Source: Leucobacter triazinivorans (GTDB taxonomy: Bacteria > Actinomycetota > Actinomycetes > Actinomycetales > Microbacteriaceae). Taken from it: a DNA stretch of 64,000 nucleotides. Under the pieces are notes generated by a model. It was not told where the DNA came from. It did not search any database and was given only the letters and a program-made list of their open reading frames with translations. Below, piece by piece: positions 1-8,765 of this stretch (position 1 is the stretch's first letter; each line of letters starts with the position of its first letter). Made by a program: the position numbers and the translations under genes. The stretch is taken from NCBI RefSeq assembly GCF_004208635.1, contig NZ_CP035806.1:1302001-1366000 (forward strand), given 5' to 3'.

Positions 1-560
1 AACGGGCGAGCACGCGAGAGATTCTCGAACTGCGCCGCCGCACCGCGATGGTCTTTCAGCAGTTCCACCTCTTCTCGCGCAAGACCGCGCTCGAGAACGT
101 CGCGGAAGGGCTTGCCGTGGTGCGCGGCCGCTCGCGCCGCGAAGCCGAACGGGAGTCGCGGCAGTACCTCGACCGTGTCGGGCTCTCTGCCCATGTGCAC
201 CAGTACCCGTCGCAGCTCTCCGGCGGGCAGCAGCAGCGCGTCGGCATCGCCCGCGCGCTCGCCATGGAACCCGAGGTGCTGTTGCTCGACGAGCCGACGA
301 GCGCGCTCGATCCCGAGCTCGTCGGAGAGGTGCTCGCCACGATTCGCTCCATCGCGGCTGAGGGGCAGGCCATGGTGCTCGTGTCGCACGAGATGAACTT
401 CGTGAGGCAGGTGTCGGACCGCGTGGTGTTTCTCGAGGGCGGTCGCGTTCTCGACGATTCGGCACCCGAGACGTTCTTCGGCCCCGACTCGAGTGAACGC
501 GCGCTCGCATTCCTGCGCGAGTACCGGCTCGCGTTCGGCGGCCCCGAGTACCAGATCTGA
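1..560 (+). CDS. Polar amino-acid ABC transporter ATP-binding protein (5' end missing)
   Basis: The gene enters the window already open, in the frame starting at base 3, and ends with TGA at 558-560. The N-terminus with the Walker A loop lies upstream. Visible parts are the Q-loop (VFQQFHLF), the ABC signature (LSGGQQQR), Walker B with D-loop (LLLDEPTSALDPE) and the switch histidine (LVSHEM). This set and spacing match the GlnQ/ArtM-type ATPases that power import of polar amino acids from the cytoplasmic face of the membrane. The permease and binding protein would be upstream. The next gene follows after 27 bases, so the two may be co-transcribed. The subfamily is well supported; the exact substrate cannot be read from the fragment. 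Confidence 0.93.
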   Translation, partial: RASTREILELRRRTAMVFQQFHLFSRKTALENVAEGLAVVRGRSRREAERESRQYLDRVGLSAHVHQYPSQLSGGQQQRVGIARALAMEPEVLLLDEPTSALDPELVGEVLATIRSIAAEGQAMVLVSHEMNFVRQVSDRVVFLEGGRVLDDSAPETFFGPDSSERALAFLREYRLAFGGPEYQI

Positions 561-587
561 TTCCGAATCCGTCCATTGAGGAGAACC

Positions 588-1634
588 ATGACCATCGAGC
601 GCCCGATCCAGCATCTCGGCTTCATCCATCTGGTGCCGTTCGACCGAGAGAACCCCCGACGCGGCCTCGAAGAGGGGCTCGAGCTGTTCGAGTACGCCGA
701 GGAGCTCGGTCTCGACAGCGGGTGGGTGCGCACTCGGCATCTGCAGCACGGGTTGCCGTCGCCGTCCACCTTCTTCTCCGCCCTCTCTCAGCGCACCGAG
801 CGCATCGGCCTCGGCACTGCCGTGATCCCGGCGGGTTTCGAGAACCCGTTCCGCCTTGCCGAGGATCTCGGCACAGCCGACGTGCTCTCCGGGGGCAGGG
901 TGCTTCCGGGGCTGAGCGTGCACCCTCCGGGGTACGGCGATGACGCGGTGAACGACGCCGTCTACGACACGGGGTGGCGCGAGGAGGACTACGGCTACGG
1001 TCGTCTCGAGCGGCTGCGCCGTCTGCTCGCGGGCGAGGCGGTGCGCGAGGTTCCCGAGTACAGCGGCATCGGCGGCGACTTCGACTCTGCGCGGGTGGAG
1101 CCGCACAGCCCAGGGCTGTCGGAACGGCTCTGGTACGGCGGCGGATCGTTGCGTTCGGCCGAGTGGGCCGGCCGCGCAGGGTTCAACTGGCTGGTCAGCA
1201 ACATCAGCTCCGCCGAGAACGGCATCACCGACTTCGCCGAGGCGCAGCGGAATCAGATCGATGCGTTCCGCGCTCAGCACCCCTCGGGTGACGCAGCGCG
1301 CGTCTCGGTGGCGCGCGTGATCGTACCCACGGACGGTGCGACTGATGCCCAGGCCGCGAAGTACCGGGACTATGCCGAAGCCCGTGCCCCGCGCACCCGG
1401 AAGGTGCACGGGAAGAACACCATCATCGCCCTCGACGTGCTGGGATCGACCGAGGAGATCGTCGAGTACATCACGACCGATGTCGCGTTCCGAGCCGCCG
1501 ATGACTACCTGTTCGAGCTGCCGTTCGAGTTCGAGCTGGCCGACTGGAAGCACATTCTGCACCAGCTCGCCACCGAGATCGGCCCCGCCCTGGGCTGGCG
1601 CCGGGCGACCGAGCGCGGGGGTGATGGTGCGTGA
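588..1634 (+). CDS. FMN-dependent luciferase-like monooxygenase (LLM class)
   Basis: The start is the ATG at 588, preceded by a GAGGAG ribosome-binding site; an in-frame TTG at 576 is less likely. The 348-residue product has the bacterial-luciferase TIM-barrel pattern: an early strand with LGFIHL, a WVRTRHLQ segment after the second helix, IGLGTAVIPAGFENP at the flavin site, and GGRVLPGLSVHP. Such proteins use reduced FMN and O2 to oxidise small substrates. The ABC ATPase upstream suggests a substrate imported by that transporter (inference). Its last codons overlap the next gene by 4 bases, so the two are translationally coupled. The family is clear; the substrate is unknown. Confidence 0.88.
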   Translation: MTIERPIQHLGFIHLVPFDRENPRRGLEEGLELFEYAEELGLDSGWVRTRHLQHGLPSPSTFFSALSQRTERIGLGTAVIPAGFENPFRLAEDLGTADVLSGGRVLPGLSVHPPGYGDDAVNDAVYDTGWREEDYGYGRLERLRRLLAGEAVREVPEYSGIGGDFDSARVEPHSPGLSERLWYGGGSLRSAEWAGRAGFNWLVSNISSAENGITDFAEAQRNQIDAFRAQHPSGDAARVSVARVIVPTDGATDAQAAKYRDYAEARAPRTRKVHGKNTIIALDVLGSTEEIVEYITTDVAFRAADDYLFELPFEFELADWKHILHQLATEIGPALGWRRATERGGDGA

Positions 1635-2170
1635 GCGAGATCGAGGTGCGCCTCGCCCACGCCGACGAGTACGCGAGGATCGACGAGGCGATCGTGGAGG
1701 CCTACGCCCACGACTACGGCCCGAACGACCACCCCGACCCGAACCGCGAGGCCCGGGTGCGGGCTCAGCACTACGACGTGTGGGTCGCCGCAGAAGGAGC
1801 GCGGGTGCTCGGCAGCGTGACGTCGCGGCGCATCGACGGCCCGAGCCTGCACGAGGGGGTGCCTGAGAACGACATCGATGTGCGTCTGCTCGGGGTGTCT
1901 CCCAGCGCACGCAGGCGCGGGATCGGGGCGCTGCTGATGCGTCGGGTGATCGAGCATGCGCGCGACGCCGGCGCCGTGGCGGTCTCGCTGAAGACTCAGC
2001 CGTTCATGGTCGGTGCGCACCGGCTGTACGAGGGCCTGGGTTTCGAGCGCCGTCCGGAGCGCGACGGCCTGTGGTTCGGCGACACGAAGGTGCTCGATCT
2101 GCACGCGTACGTGCTGCCGTTGGGGCCGCTCGACGCTGCGGCGGCGGCCGCGGCGGACGACGAGATGTGA
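1631..2170 (+). CDS. GNAT family N-acetyltransferase
   Basis: GTG at 1631 overlaps the stop of the monooxygenase gene (GTGA). The 179-residue protein has the GNAT core: VWVAAEGARVLGSV on the central strands, then motif A with the acetyl-CoA pyrophosphate loop RRRGIGALLMRRV, and a late GAHRLYEGLGFERR motif B region. It would transfer an acetyl group from acetyl-CoA to an amine in the cytoplasm; the substrate is unknown. The C-terminus runs into an alanine-rich tail. The stop lies two bases before a tRNA-derived attachment repeat, so this gene marks the left edge of the island. Confidence 0.88.
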   Translation: MSEIEVRLAHADEYARIDEAIVEAYAHDYGPNDHPDPNREARVRAQHYDVWVAAEGARVLGSVTSRRIDGPSLHEGVPENDIDVRLLGVSPSARRRGIGALLMRRVIEHARDAGAVAVSLKTQPFMVGAHRLYEGLGFERRPERDGLWFGDTKVLDLHAYVLPLGPLDAAAAAAADDEM

Positions 2171-2171
2171 G

Positions 2172-2193
2172 CCTGCGACCCCTTGACCCGCAG
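2172..2193. repeat. Left copy of tRNA-Pro-derived attachment core
   Basis: An 18-bp sequence (CCTGCGACCCCTTGACCC) directly after the GNAT gene is identical to 24063-24080, where it is part of a tRNA-Pro 3' half. Three more bases match after one mismatch. No tRNA 5' half accompanies it. It is best read as one end of a tyrosine-integrase island that uses the tRNA-Pro anticodon/T-arm region as its crossover core. The direct repeat is seen; the attachment role is inferred. Confidence 0.68.
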
Positions 2194-2259
2194 CTATCCC
2201 CGGAGGCTTGATTCCTTGATTCTCCGAGCGTCTCTGCCCCTCAGAAGGCCCCATTCCAG

Positions 2260-3673
2260 GTCAAGTCCCGGGTAGTGGTGTAACGGTTGGTCCTTCGTGG
2301 TGATGGAGTCAGGCGCTGAGCTCGAGAACGGTGTCGATCACCTCCTCGACGTCGTTGTCAGTGACGAGGGTGAGGCGGCTCTTCGCGAGAACGTCGAGGC
2401 CGAGGTAGCGGCGTCCTTCGGCCCATTCATCGGTCTGCTCGGCCAGGACCGCGCCGACGAGGCGGATAATCGCTTCCCGGTTCGGGAAGATGCCGACGGA
2501 GTCGGTGCGGCGACGGATTTCCCGATTGAGACGCTCGTTGGGGTTGTTGGACCAGATCTGCTGCCACAGACCTTCCGGGAACTGCGCGAAGGCGAGAATA
2601 TCGGCGCGGGCCGCGTCGAGGTGCTCGTGAGCGTCGGGCAGTTTCCCGTCGACGTAGTCCAGGAGTCGGTCGAACTGAGCGTGGACCGCGGCGGCGTCGG
2701 GCTGGTCGTAGACGGAGTGCAGCATCGCCTTCACCGCCGACCACATGGCCTTCGGTGTCACACTCATCAGGTTCGCCGCGTAGTGCGTGCGACAGCGCTG
2801 CCAAACAGCACCGGGCAGGTTCGCTGCGATTGCTTCGACGAGGCCTGAGTGGGCGTCGCTGGTGACGAGGCGGACGCCTCCGAGACCGCGGGCGACGAAG
2901 TCGGCGAAGAACGAGTTCCAGGCCGCCCCTGTCTCGCTGGTGGCCACGCGCAGGCCGAGCACCTCGCGGCGCCCGTCGCCGTTGACGCCGGTCGCGACCA
3001 GCACCACTGCGCCTATGACGCGTCCGCCCTCGCGAACTTTCATGGTGAGCGCGTCGGCGGCAACGAAGGTAAACGGACCGGCGTCATCGAGCGGACGGTG
3101 TCGAAACTGCTCGACGTGTTCATCGAGCTCCGCCACCATCCGGGACACCTGCGACTTCGACAGCGAGTGAATCCCGAGGGTCTTGACGAGCTTGTCCATC
3201 CGGCGTGTGGACACGCCGGCGAGGTAGCAGTCCGCGACGACGGTAATCAGCGCGGTCTCGGCGCGTTTGCGGCGCTCGAGCAGCCATTCGGAGAAGTAGG
3301 TTCCCTGACGAAGCTTCGGGATCGCGACATCGATCGTGCCGACCCGGGTGTCGAGGTCGCGGTGTCGGTAGCCGTTGCGCTGCGTGATCCGGTCGGATGA
3401 GGGCTTGCCCCATTCAGCGCCGACCACCGCGTCCGCGTCCGCGGACAAGAGCGCGTTGATCATGGTCTGCAACAGACTACGCATCAGATCCGGGGACGCG
3501 TCGATGAGAGCTTCGCTGAACAGGCCGGCAGGGTCGACAATAGTAGGAGCGGTCATCGTGTTGATGCCTTTCGAGTGGGTTGTAGGAGATTCCTCGAAGG
3601 ACCACACGGTGACCGCGCCCATGTTCCACGACGTGCTGGCCACCGTGCGCTACACCACTCTATGGGGCATTAC
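2260..3673 (-). mobile_element. IS256-family insertion sequence, copy 1
   Basis: About 1.41 kb is shared with 9630-11043 at a constant offset of 7370 bases, with identical encoded proteins. The ends are imperfect inverted repeats of about 31 bp that share the block AGTGGTGTA. One transposase gene fills the element. No target-site duplication of 8-9 bp is visible at either end. This suggests deletion or recombination next to the element after insertion. Confidence 0.88.
2309..3556 (-). CDS. IS256-family transposase (copy 1)
   Basis: The start is the ATG at 3556 ([12 protein letters not shown]); the frame stays open further upstream but that part lies in the terminal region of the element. The 415-residue product is full length for the family and has the MULE/RNase H-like catalytic core: [14 protein letters not shown] with the first Asp, [10 protein letters not shown] with the second, WQRCRTHY (the family's C..H motif) and the late [13 protein letters not shown] segment with the catalytic Glu. 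It cuts and joins element ends during copy-out transposition. It is the same as the copy at 9679-10926. Confidence 0.95.
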   Translation of the reverse strand: MTAPTIVDPAGLFSEALIDASPDLMRSLLQTMINALLSADADAVVGAEWGKPSSDRITQRNGYRHRDLDTRVGTIDVAIPKLRQGTYFSEWLLERRKRAETALITVVADCYLAGVSTRRMDKLVKTLGIHSLSKSQVSRMVAELDEHVEQFRHRPLDDAGPFTFVAADALTMKVREGGRVIGAVVLVATGVNGDGRREVLGLRVATSETGAAWNSFFADFVARGLGGVRLVTSDAHSGLVEAIAANLPGAVWQRCRTHYAANLMSVTPKAMWSAVKAMLHSVYDQPDAAAVHAQFDRLLDYVDGKLPDAHEHLDAARADILAFAQFPEGLWQQIWSNNPNERLNREIRRRTDSVGIFPNREAIIRLVGAVLAEQTDEWAEGRRYLGLDVLAKSRLTLVTDNDVEEVIDTVLELSA

Positions 3674-3970
3674 TACCTCCTCGCGCGCTGAACGGCGCTC
3701 TGCGGCCATTTCACGGGTGTGGGTGTCGAGCAGTGCCGTTCCCGCGGTTGCGGCCGCCGTGGGGGCTGCGGCGAGCGCTCGCGCCTCTCTCAGGAAGAGT
3801 GGCGTGGGGTTCAGGCCGGGCATCTCGAGCGTGACGCAGTCCACGAACAGATCGTCGACGGTGGCGCCTTCCCAGAACGTGGCGCTCGACTCGACACAGA
3901 CGGTTCCCTGCTCAGTGTCGAGTTGGTGCGACGTGTCGAACTCCGCGGTCGGGTGGGTAGGGTTGTGCAT
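3650..3970 (-). pseudogene. Unknown protein, C-terminus cut off by IS256 copy 1
   Basis: ATG at 3970 has a good ribosome-binding site (AGGAGG eight bases upstream) and opens MHNPTHPTAEFDTSHQ. The native frame runs to the element border at 3674, and the last few residues and stop come from element DNA. About 98 native residues remain, with an acidic N-terminal half and an Ala/Thr-rich segment, and no membrane segment or recognisable motif. The missing end is not found beyond the second IS256 copy, so a deletion has probably occurred. It is read away from the HTH gene at 4121. Confidence 0.55.
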
Positions 3971-4120
3971 GATGCGATCCTCCTGTGATCGTGTCCACGC
4001 CCCCGGCCTGCTCCAACAGGCGCGGGGGTCTCGCCTTCTTCGGCGTGATTCGAGCATGCCACAGATCAGTCATGATGTCGAGCGCTCGCATAATAATGGT
4101 ATGTCTTGTAGCCTGATCGA

Positions 4121-4324
4121 GTGGCGAAACAGACAGCACTAGAACGACTCGAGCAACTCGGTAAACAGCGTCGCGAACATCAGGCGGCACTCGATGCGCT
4201 CGCCCTACCGCTCAAGGTCGCGATCCTTGATGCGCTCACCGCAGGTGCCAGCGCTACCGAGGTCGCGGAGATCACTGGCCTGCATCGGTCGAGGGTCTAT
4301 CAAATCCGCGATGGGAAGCGTTGA
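4121..4324 (+). CDS. Small helix-turn-helix protein
   Basis: GTG start at 4121 gives 67 residues. The first half (KQTALERLEQLGKQRREHQ) is a charged helix likely to dimerise. The second half has a helix-turn-helix: VAILDALTAGASATEVAEI as the first helices, then a recognition helix in GLHRSRVYQIRDGKR. It resembles small DNA-binding switches found on mobile elements. Its stop touches the start region of the membrane protein gene that follows, so both are probably one operon and the small protein may regulate it (inference). Confidence 0.6.
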   Translation: MAKQTALERLEQLGKQRREHQAALDALALPLKVAILDALTAGASATEVAEITGLHRSRVYQIRDGKR

Positions 4325-4329
4325 GGCAG

Positions 4330-5658
4330 ATGACTGCAGTAGGCGAAGCGCTGGCGGCCAATGCATTGGACAGCCGCGAGCTAGCGACGCTGACCATTCT
4401 TGGCTTGATAGTTTTTCTCGCTTTGCGGAAACCGGCAACCAGGCGGACGCTCAGGAGACAACTTAAGAATCTTGCAATTCAGCTTGCCAGCCCAAAGTTC
4501 TGGATCCCTTTCGCGATCTACTTTCTATGGGTATTCGGATGTATTTATTTTGCGAGTCGAATTGGGCTCTGGGGATGGGCTCTCACAAAGGACACGATCC
4601 TAATTGTCTTTGGTGTAGGTCTGGTCCTGTTTGCAAAAGCGACAGAGCAAAAGAACGGCCGCGAACTCTTCAAGAGTGTTTACCGTGAAGCCATTGGAGT
4701 TTCGGCGCTACTCGTCTTCTACCTGAACCTCGCACCGCTTCCCTATCTAGCGGAGCTACCTCTACAGGTTGTGATAATCGTGCTCGTGTTCGCAGATGCC
4801 CAGGATGACGGACGGAAGTGGCCTCGGGGTATGTTGGTGCTGGCAGGGTTGGGGCTTCTGGCGTGGACCTCGTTCCAAGTCGTTGAAAGCTGGGCAACCC
4901 TGAACCACGTCGAACTGCTCATGAGATTTGCTCTCTCGATCTGGCTTCCTCTGGCACTATTTCCGCTGCTGTATCCATTCGCATTCTTCGCAGCGATGAA
5001 GAGCGCAGCGGTACGCACAAGCTTCGGTGGAAAACCCTGGACGAGGCGCTCCCGACTGGCGTTCTTTCTCGGGCTAAGGGGTTCTCTTCACCTGGCCGCC
5101 TCGTTTAACGGGCGCTATCGAGCAATTCGTGACGCCAAGACTTTTCGAGAAGGCCGCGCCTACATGAAATACTTCCGGTCGGATGTCGAGGAGCGTGAAA
5201 CCCTGCGCGAAAGACAGCGGCACACTCTTGATGTCTGGACCAACAAGGGCGGTACCGATAGGTGGGGTGCTCAACTTGATCGTAGAGAATTTGATGGCAC
5301 CAAACGGGCACTTCGCTTTGTTCAGGCTTCCCAGATGGGGTGGTTTGAACGGCAAGCGAATCAGTTTTGGGGTCCGGAGAAGGCAGAGCTAATTATCCAG
5401 CCCACCGCGCGCTTTGAGCTTCCTCCAAACCATGGAATTCATGTGGAGGTCACGGACGACCGCAAGGTCTGGCGCGCTTGGCGCAGGCTGCCAAGCGGCT
5501 GGATACTTGGCATAGGCGGTCAGCACAGAACTGACACCCAGTACTACTCTGCATCAGCTTCTCCGAACACGTGGCCCGGAGCGGACGACTGGATAAGCGA
5601 ATTGGAGCTAGACCTGCCGCCAGATTGGGCTCAGGATGATAGCGCCTACCCGGCCTGA
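4330..5658 (+). CDS. Multi-pass membrane protein of unknown function
   Basis: I choose ATG 4330 (MTAVGEALAAN); an overlapping TTG at 4321 is possible. The 442-residue protein has about seven hydrophobic segments in its first 230 residues (for example LTILGLIVFLAL, FWIPFAIYFLWVFGCIYF, LLVFYLNLAPL, ALFPLLYPFAFFAAM), then a soluble domain of about 210 residues rich in Trp, Arg and Asp, with FHxx-free but well-ordered segments such as HGIHVEVTDDRKVWRAW. I do not recognise the family. The DNA is clearly A/T-richer than the flanking genes, which points to recent transfer. It follows the small HTH gene and is closed by a strong terminator, making a two-gene unit inside the IS256-bounded segment. Confidence 0.65.
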   Translation: MTAVGEALAANALDSRELATLTILGLIVFLALRKPATRRTLRRQLKNLAIQLASPKFWIPFAIYFLWVFGCIYFASRIGLWGWALTKDTILIVFGVGLVLFAKATEQKNGRELFKSVYREAIGVSALLVFYLNLAPLPYLAELPLQVVIIVLVFADAQDDGRKWPRGMLVLAGLGLLAWTSFQVVESWATLNHVELLMRFALSIWLPLALFPLLYPFAFFAAMKSAAVRTSFGGKPWTRRSRLAFFLGLRGSLHLAASFNGRYRAIRDAKTFREGRAYMKYFRSDVEERETLRERQRHTLDVWTNKGGTDRWGAQLDRREFDGTKRALRFVQASQMGWFERQANQFWGPEKAELIIQPTARFELPPNHGIHVEVTDDRKVWRAWRRLPSGWILGIGGQHRTDTQYYSASASPNTWPGADDWISELELDLPPDWAQDDSAYPA

Positions 5659-5694
5659 CTTGTGCAGAGTACACTGTGCTTGCCAACAAACGAG

Positions 5695-5746
5695 AGAAGC
5701 GGCTGGGCTGCCCGGACTTTCGTCTAGTGAACCGCCAGCCGCTTCT
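5695..5746 (+). terminator. Hairpin terminator after the membrane protein gene
   Basis: A perfect 12-bp inverted repeat (AGAAGCGGCTGG / CCAGCCGCTTCT) encloses a 28-base loop 37 bases after the stop codon. The rest of 5659-5955 contains no gene that I can support. Confidence 0.55.
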
Positions 5747-5955
5747 GACTACAGGGTGCCGCCTCAGATTCATCGCTTTGGTTTGGGGCCTGCTTCTCGA
5801 TATACCTCGGTCGCCCGCTAGTTGCGCTTAGCTCTTGGCACACCGTGGGGGAGCAGTATCCTGCGCAAGGGCGTCTATGAGGCATTTGCGGTAGGTATCG
5901 GCATTCTGATGACTTCCCGGTAGGTTGTGAGCATTGATCAGTCAGAGAGGTTCTC

Positions 5956-6750
5956 ATGCTCAAAGATTTTGTCTATTTCGACGAAGAGATGGTGTTGAAG
6001 TTTGCTTCTCAGCTTGATGGAGGGCAGCGCACACGCTCGACTGAACGGCAATCTAAAGGGCGTCGAGGCAGGCTTTCGGCCTCGCTTAAGGGTGTGGGAG
6101 TAGAGGGGTCGAGAGAGTCTTCCGAGGGCGTTGAGGTGGAGTTTTCCGACGATCCTTATGCGGCATTCGACCGTCTCGTCGCAGCAGGTTCAGATCGTGC
6201 AGATGAACTTTCTTGGGTCGAAGTGAACGACCCTGCAGTTGACCTCAAAGGTGTAGGCCGCGGATTCACAGTGCTTGGCGAGGCTGATTTTGCTGTTACC
6301 CCTTTCAGTAGGGTTCTAGGTAGCAAGGAGCAGTTGCGCGGGCTTGCTCAGCTGTCGACGTTGATGTCTAGTTTCGGGCCACTAATGGGCCAGGAACTAA
6401 CCTCATCGTCTATAGACCCAGTGCAGGTGGAGGGCGTCAGCAGACTCGCTGATTCGATGGGCGATCAAATCAGTGTTACTGGTTTTTTCGCTGACAGTGA
6501 TTGGTCAGTAGCTGGGACTTTGAGTAGTGACGTAAATATCGAGGATGTTGATGGCCCACTCGAGTTCGTCGGGAAGATCGTCGAAGTAATCCCGGAAGGC
6601 GCCCACAAGTCGCTGATGGCCTTGCCAGGGCTCTCTCTTCTTAGCCGTGAACAGCGGCGAAAAATGCAGAACGCTCCCAAAGAGGGCGACGAAGAGAACT
6701 GGATCAGTGGCCCTGCAATAGTTCTCAAGTTCCTCGCCATCTATCGTTAG
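5956..6750 (+). CDS. Unknown protein, possibly DUF6414-like
   Basis: ATG 5956 follows an AGAGAGG ribosome-binding site. The 264-residue soluble protein begins MLKDFVYFDEEMVLKFASQL, a layout (Phe-Val-Tyr-x-Asp then a Leu-x-Ser-Gln helix) that recalls DUF6414 proteins, which have an N-terminal FxYxD strand followed by a gly/ser-rich linker. I hold this loosely. There is a charged linker (RSTERQSKGRRGRLSASL), a central FTVLGEADFAVTPFSR segment and a C-terminal WISGPAIVLKFLAIYR strand. There is no signal peptide. It is A/T-richer than nearby genes and stands alone between the membrane protein unit and the next unknown gene. Confidence 0.55.
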   Translation: MLKDFVYFDEEMVLKFASQLDGGQRTRSTERQSKGRRGRLSASLKGVGVEGSRESSEGVEVEFSDDPYAAFDRLVAAGSDRADELSWVEVNDPAVDLKGVGRGFTVLGEADFAVTPFSRVLGSKEQLRGLAQLSTLMSSFGPLMGQELTSSSIDPVQVEGVSRLADSMGDQISVTGFFADSDWSVAGTLSSDVNIEDVDGPLEFVGKIVEVIPEGAHKSLMALPGLSLLSREQRRKMQNAPKEGDEENWISGPAIVLKFLAIYR

Positions 6751-6864
6751 AATGCCAGCGAATAGAGCTCGTGCAGCCATTGCGCGATCGTTAATCGCCT
6801 AGCGCGGAATCCCTCGAGCCTCGCGATAGTCAAAGTTGCCTCTTCCCAGATATCGTCATGTTTC

Positions 6865-7413
6865 ATGAACGCTGGTGAAATCGTGATCGCGGCTGTCGGT
6901 GCACTAGGCGGCGTCGGAGGAGCAGTCTTCGCGTGGGTGCAAGCCAAGGCAGCAGTCGGTAGTCGCGATGACGCTAAGGCAGCGCAGGAAGATGCCGAGC
7001 TTGCACAGCGACGGGCAGAGGCGGCTCGCGACGAAGCTCTCGAGCTTGCGCGGAAAGCCACGGCAGCAGCCGAACGTCAGGCGGCAGCTCAAGAGGAAGC
7101 GAACCGCCTCGAGATCGAAGCCCGCACCCCTCCAGCGTGGAGCGGCCCCGAATACGTGAGCGAGAAAGTGCGTGCGATGGTCAATACCTCCGGCGCGTCC
7201 ATCGAAGTCATTTCCATCGAGGTCGTCCCTGAAACAGTGGGAGGATTCGTGCAGGTTCAGGACGGACAAGCCCCTCCCTACGAAGTGCCCGAAGGTGGAT
7301 CGCTACGGTACTACCAGATTCGAGCGTACGGACCTGGGGCCGATCTAATCGCCGTGCAGTGGCGTAACGTAGGCACCACCGAGTCCCGGGAACTGCGAAT
7401 CCCTTTGATCTAG
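6865..7413 (+). CDS. Membrane-anchored coiled-coil protein, unknown function
   Basis: ATG 6865 gives 182 residues. Residues 4-25 (GEIVIAAVGALGGVGGAVF) form one membrane segment, followed by about 60 residues of alanine/glutamate-rich heptads (RDDAKAAQEDAELAQRRAEA) that should form a coiled coil. The C-terminal 80 residues look like a small beta-sandwich (SIEVISIEVVPETVGGF, LRYYQIRAYGPGADLIAVQ). Similar N-TM/coiled-coil/beta layouts occur in small actinobacterial surface or sensor proteins, but I cannot name it. It is convergent with the DUF3800-like gene whose original end lay at about 7455. Confidence 0.6.
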   Translation: MNAGEIVIAAVGALGGVGGAVFAWVQAKAAVGSRDDAKAAQEDAELAQRRAEAARDEALELARKATAAAERQAAAQEEANRLEIEARTPPAWSGPEYVSEKVRAMVNTSGASIEVISIEVVPETVGGFVQVQDGQAPPYEVPEGGSLRYYQIRAYGPGADLIAVQWRNVGTTESRELRIPLI

Positions 7414-7460
7414 TCGCTGGCGAATTGCTAGAGGCACCTTGCGCTCGCCGCAGTTCAGCC

Positions 7461-8765
7461 GAGTTCGGGGCTATCGGCCAAAAAGAGTGGATGGAAGCCC
7501 GATCTAACCGCGTGATCACGCGGCAAAACAGGGATCGTTAATGTCCGCAACGATTAGTTGTGGCACACAGCACCCCTCCCTCGGCTTGCGTGGTATGCGA
7601 GACCAAGCTCGTGAAGAACGGTCGCAACAAGGCCGGGAATCAGCGCTGGAAGTGCCCGTCGTGCGGAGCCTCCTCGGTGCGTAAACGCGCCGACCGCTCC
7701 AAGATCTTCACACTGCTCAGGTTTATCGACTGGCTGCTCGGCAAGAACTCTCAAGCCGACGCTGACGGTACTCAGTCGGGGCGCTCGTTCCGGCGTCGCA
7801 TCGCTTGGTGCTGGGAACTACGACCCAAGATCCCATTCACCGGGGTCGTGCATGACGTGGTCGAGATCGACGGGTTCAACCTCAGAACTGGCTGGTGCAT
7901 CCTTACCGCCAGATCAGCCGGGAACGTGGTCGCCGCGCAGTGGTGCGCCCGAGAGTCACAAGCAGCGTGGAGCGAACTGTTCAAACGCCTCCCCGAACCC
8001 ATCGTGGTGGTGTGCGACGGCGGCCCGGGCATGCACGCCGCTCTCAAGGAGCACTGGCCGAACGCGCGGGTGCAACGCTGCCTTGTGCACCTCCAACGCA
8101 ACGTCCGAAAATACGTCACTACCCGATCAAAAACGGTTGCGGGGAAGGCGTTATGGGGCCTCGCCTTGAAACTCACCCGGGTGAAAACGAATGCGGACGC
8201 GGCAGCCTGGTCGAAGCTGCTCATCGAGTGGGAGGGCGCGTTTCTGCACCTCACGAAAGAGCGCAGCTACCGCAAGACCGCAGCCGAGGTGCCCTCCTGG
8301 GTGCGGGCGACGCAGCAGTGGTGGTACACCCATCAGCGGCTCCGTTCGGGCTACCAAGCGATTCGCCGGGTGAGCGATCGGGGGCACCTGTTCACGTTCC
8401 TCGACAAGGAACTCACTCATTTGAAGGTGCCGTCGACAACGAACGGGATCGAGGGTGGTACGAACTCGCCCATGCGGCTCCTGCTGCTCCACCACCGCGG
8501 CATGACCGAGGAACATCAGCGCCGCCTGATCGAGTGGTGGCTGTACCTGCACACCGAGCACCCCGACCCCGCCAAGGTGCTCGCTGAGCACGTGGCCCAG
8601 CCTCCGAAGCCAGCACGCCCAGCGCTCAGTGAACCAGACCCGGGACCCCCGCTCTACGACACCGGGCTCAGCGCCGAGGAAGGACTCTGGCTACGCGCCG
8701 GTACCGCGGGCAACGCCTGACACACCCAACACCATCCACTCTTTTTGGCCGATAGCCCCGAGTTC
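7461..8765 (+). mobile_element. IS1249-type insertion sequence with 6-bp target duplication
   Basis: The element proper is 7467-8759. Its ends are perfect inverted repeats that begin GGGGCTATCGGCCAAAAAGA and run about 28 bp. A 6-bp direct repeat GAGTTC flanks it (7461-7466 and 8760-8765). It carries one transposase gene. It landed at the last codon of a gene read on the minus strand, changing only that gene's tail. Confidence 0.88.
7560..8720 (+). CDS. IS1249-family transposase
   Basis: GTG start at 7560 gives 386 residues. An N-terminal zinc ribbon (CVVCETKLVKNG ... KCPSCGAS, residues 9-40) binds DNA, and a basic helix follows. The DDE-type catalytic core contains VVEIDGFNLRTGW with the first Asp, IVVVCDGGPGMHAAL with the second, VQRCLVHLQRNVRKY with the C..H pair, and TNGIEGGTNSPMRLLLLHHR with the catalytic Glu. 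This is the standard layout of the actinobacterial IS1249 group, related to IS256. It appears intact and full length between its inverted repeats. Confidence 0.93.
   Translation: MAHSTPPSACVVCETKLVKNGRNKAGNQRWKCPSCGASSVRKRADRSKIFTLLRFIDWLLGKNSQADADGTQSGRSFRRRIAWCWELRPKIPFTGVVHDVVEIDGFNLRTGWCILTARSAGNVVAAQWCARESQAAWSELFKRLPEPIVVVCDGGPGMHAALKEHWPNARVQRCLVHLQRNVRKYVTTRSKTVAGKALWGLALKLTRVKTNADAAAWSKLLIEWEGAFLHLTKERSYRKTAAEVPSWVRATQQWWYTHQRLRSGYQAIRRVSDRGHLFTFLDKELTHLKVPSTTNGIEGGTNSPMRLLLLHHRGMTEEHQRRLIEWWLYLHTEHPDPAKVLAEHVAQPPKPARPALSEPDPGPPLYDTGLSAEEGLWLRAGTAGNA

Noticed and set aside
2297-3400. Plus-strand open frames of 183 and 127 codons across the IS256 copy (and again at 9667-10770)
   Set aside because: They are antisense shadows of the transposase in high-GC DNA; they repeat exactly with the IS and have no ribosome-binding sites or motifs.
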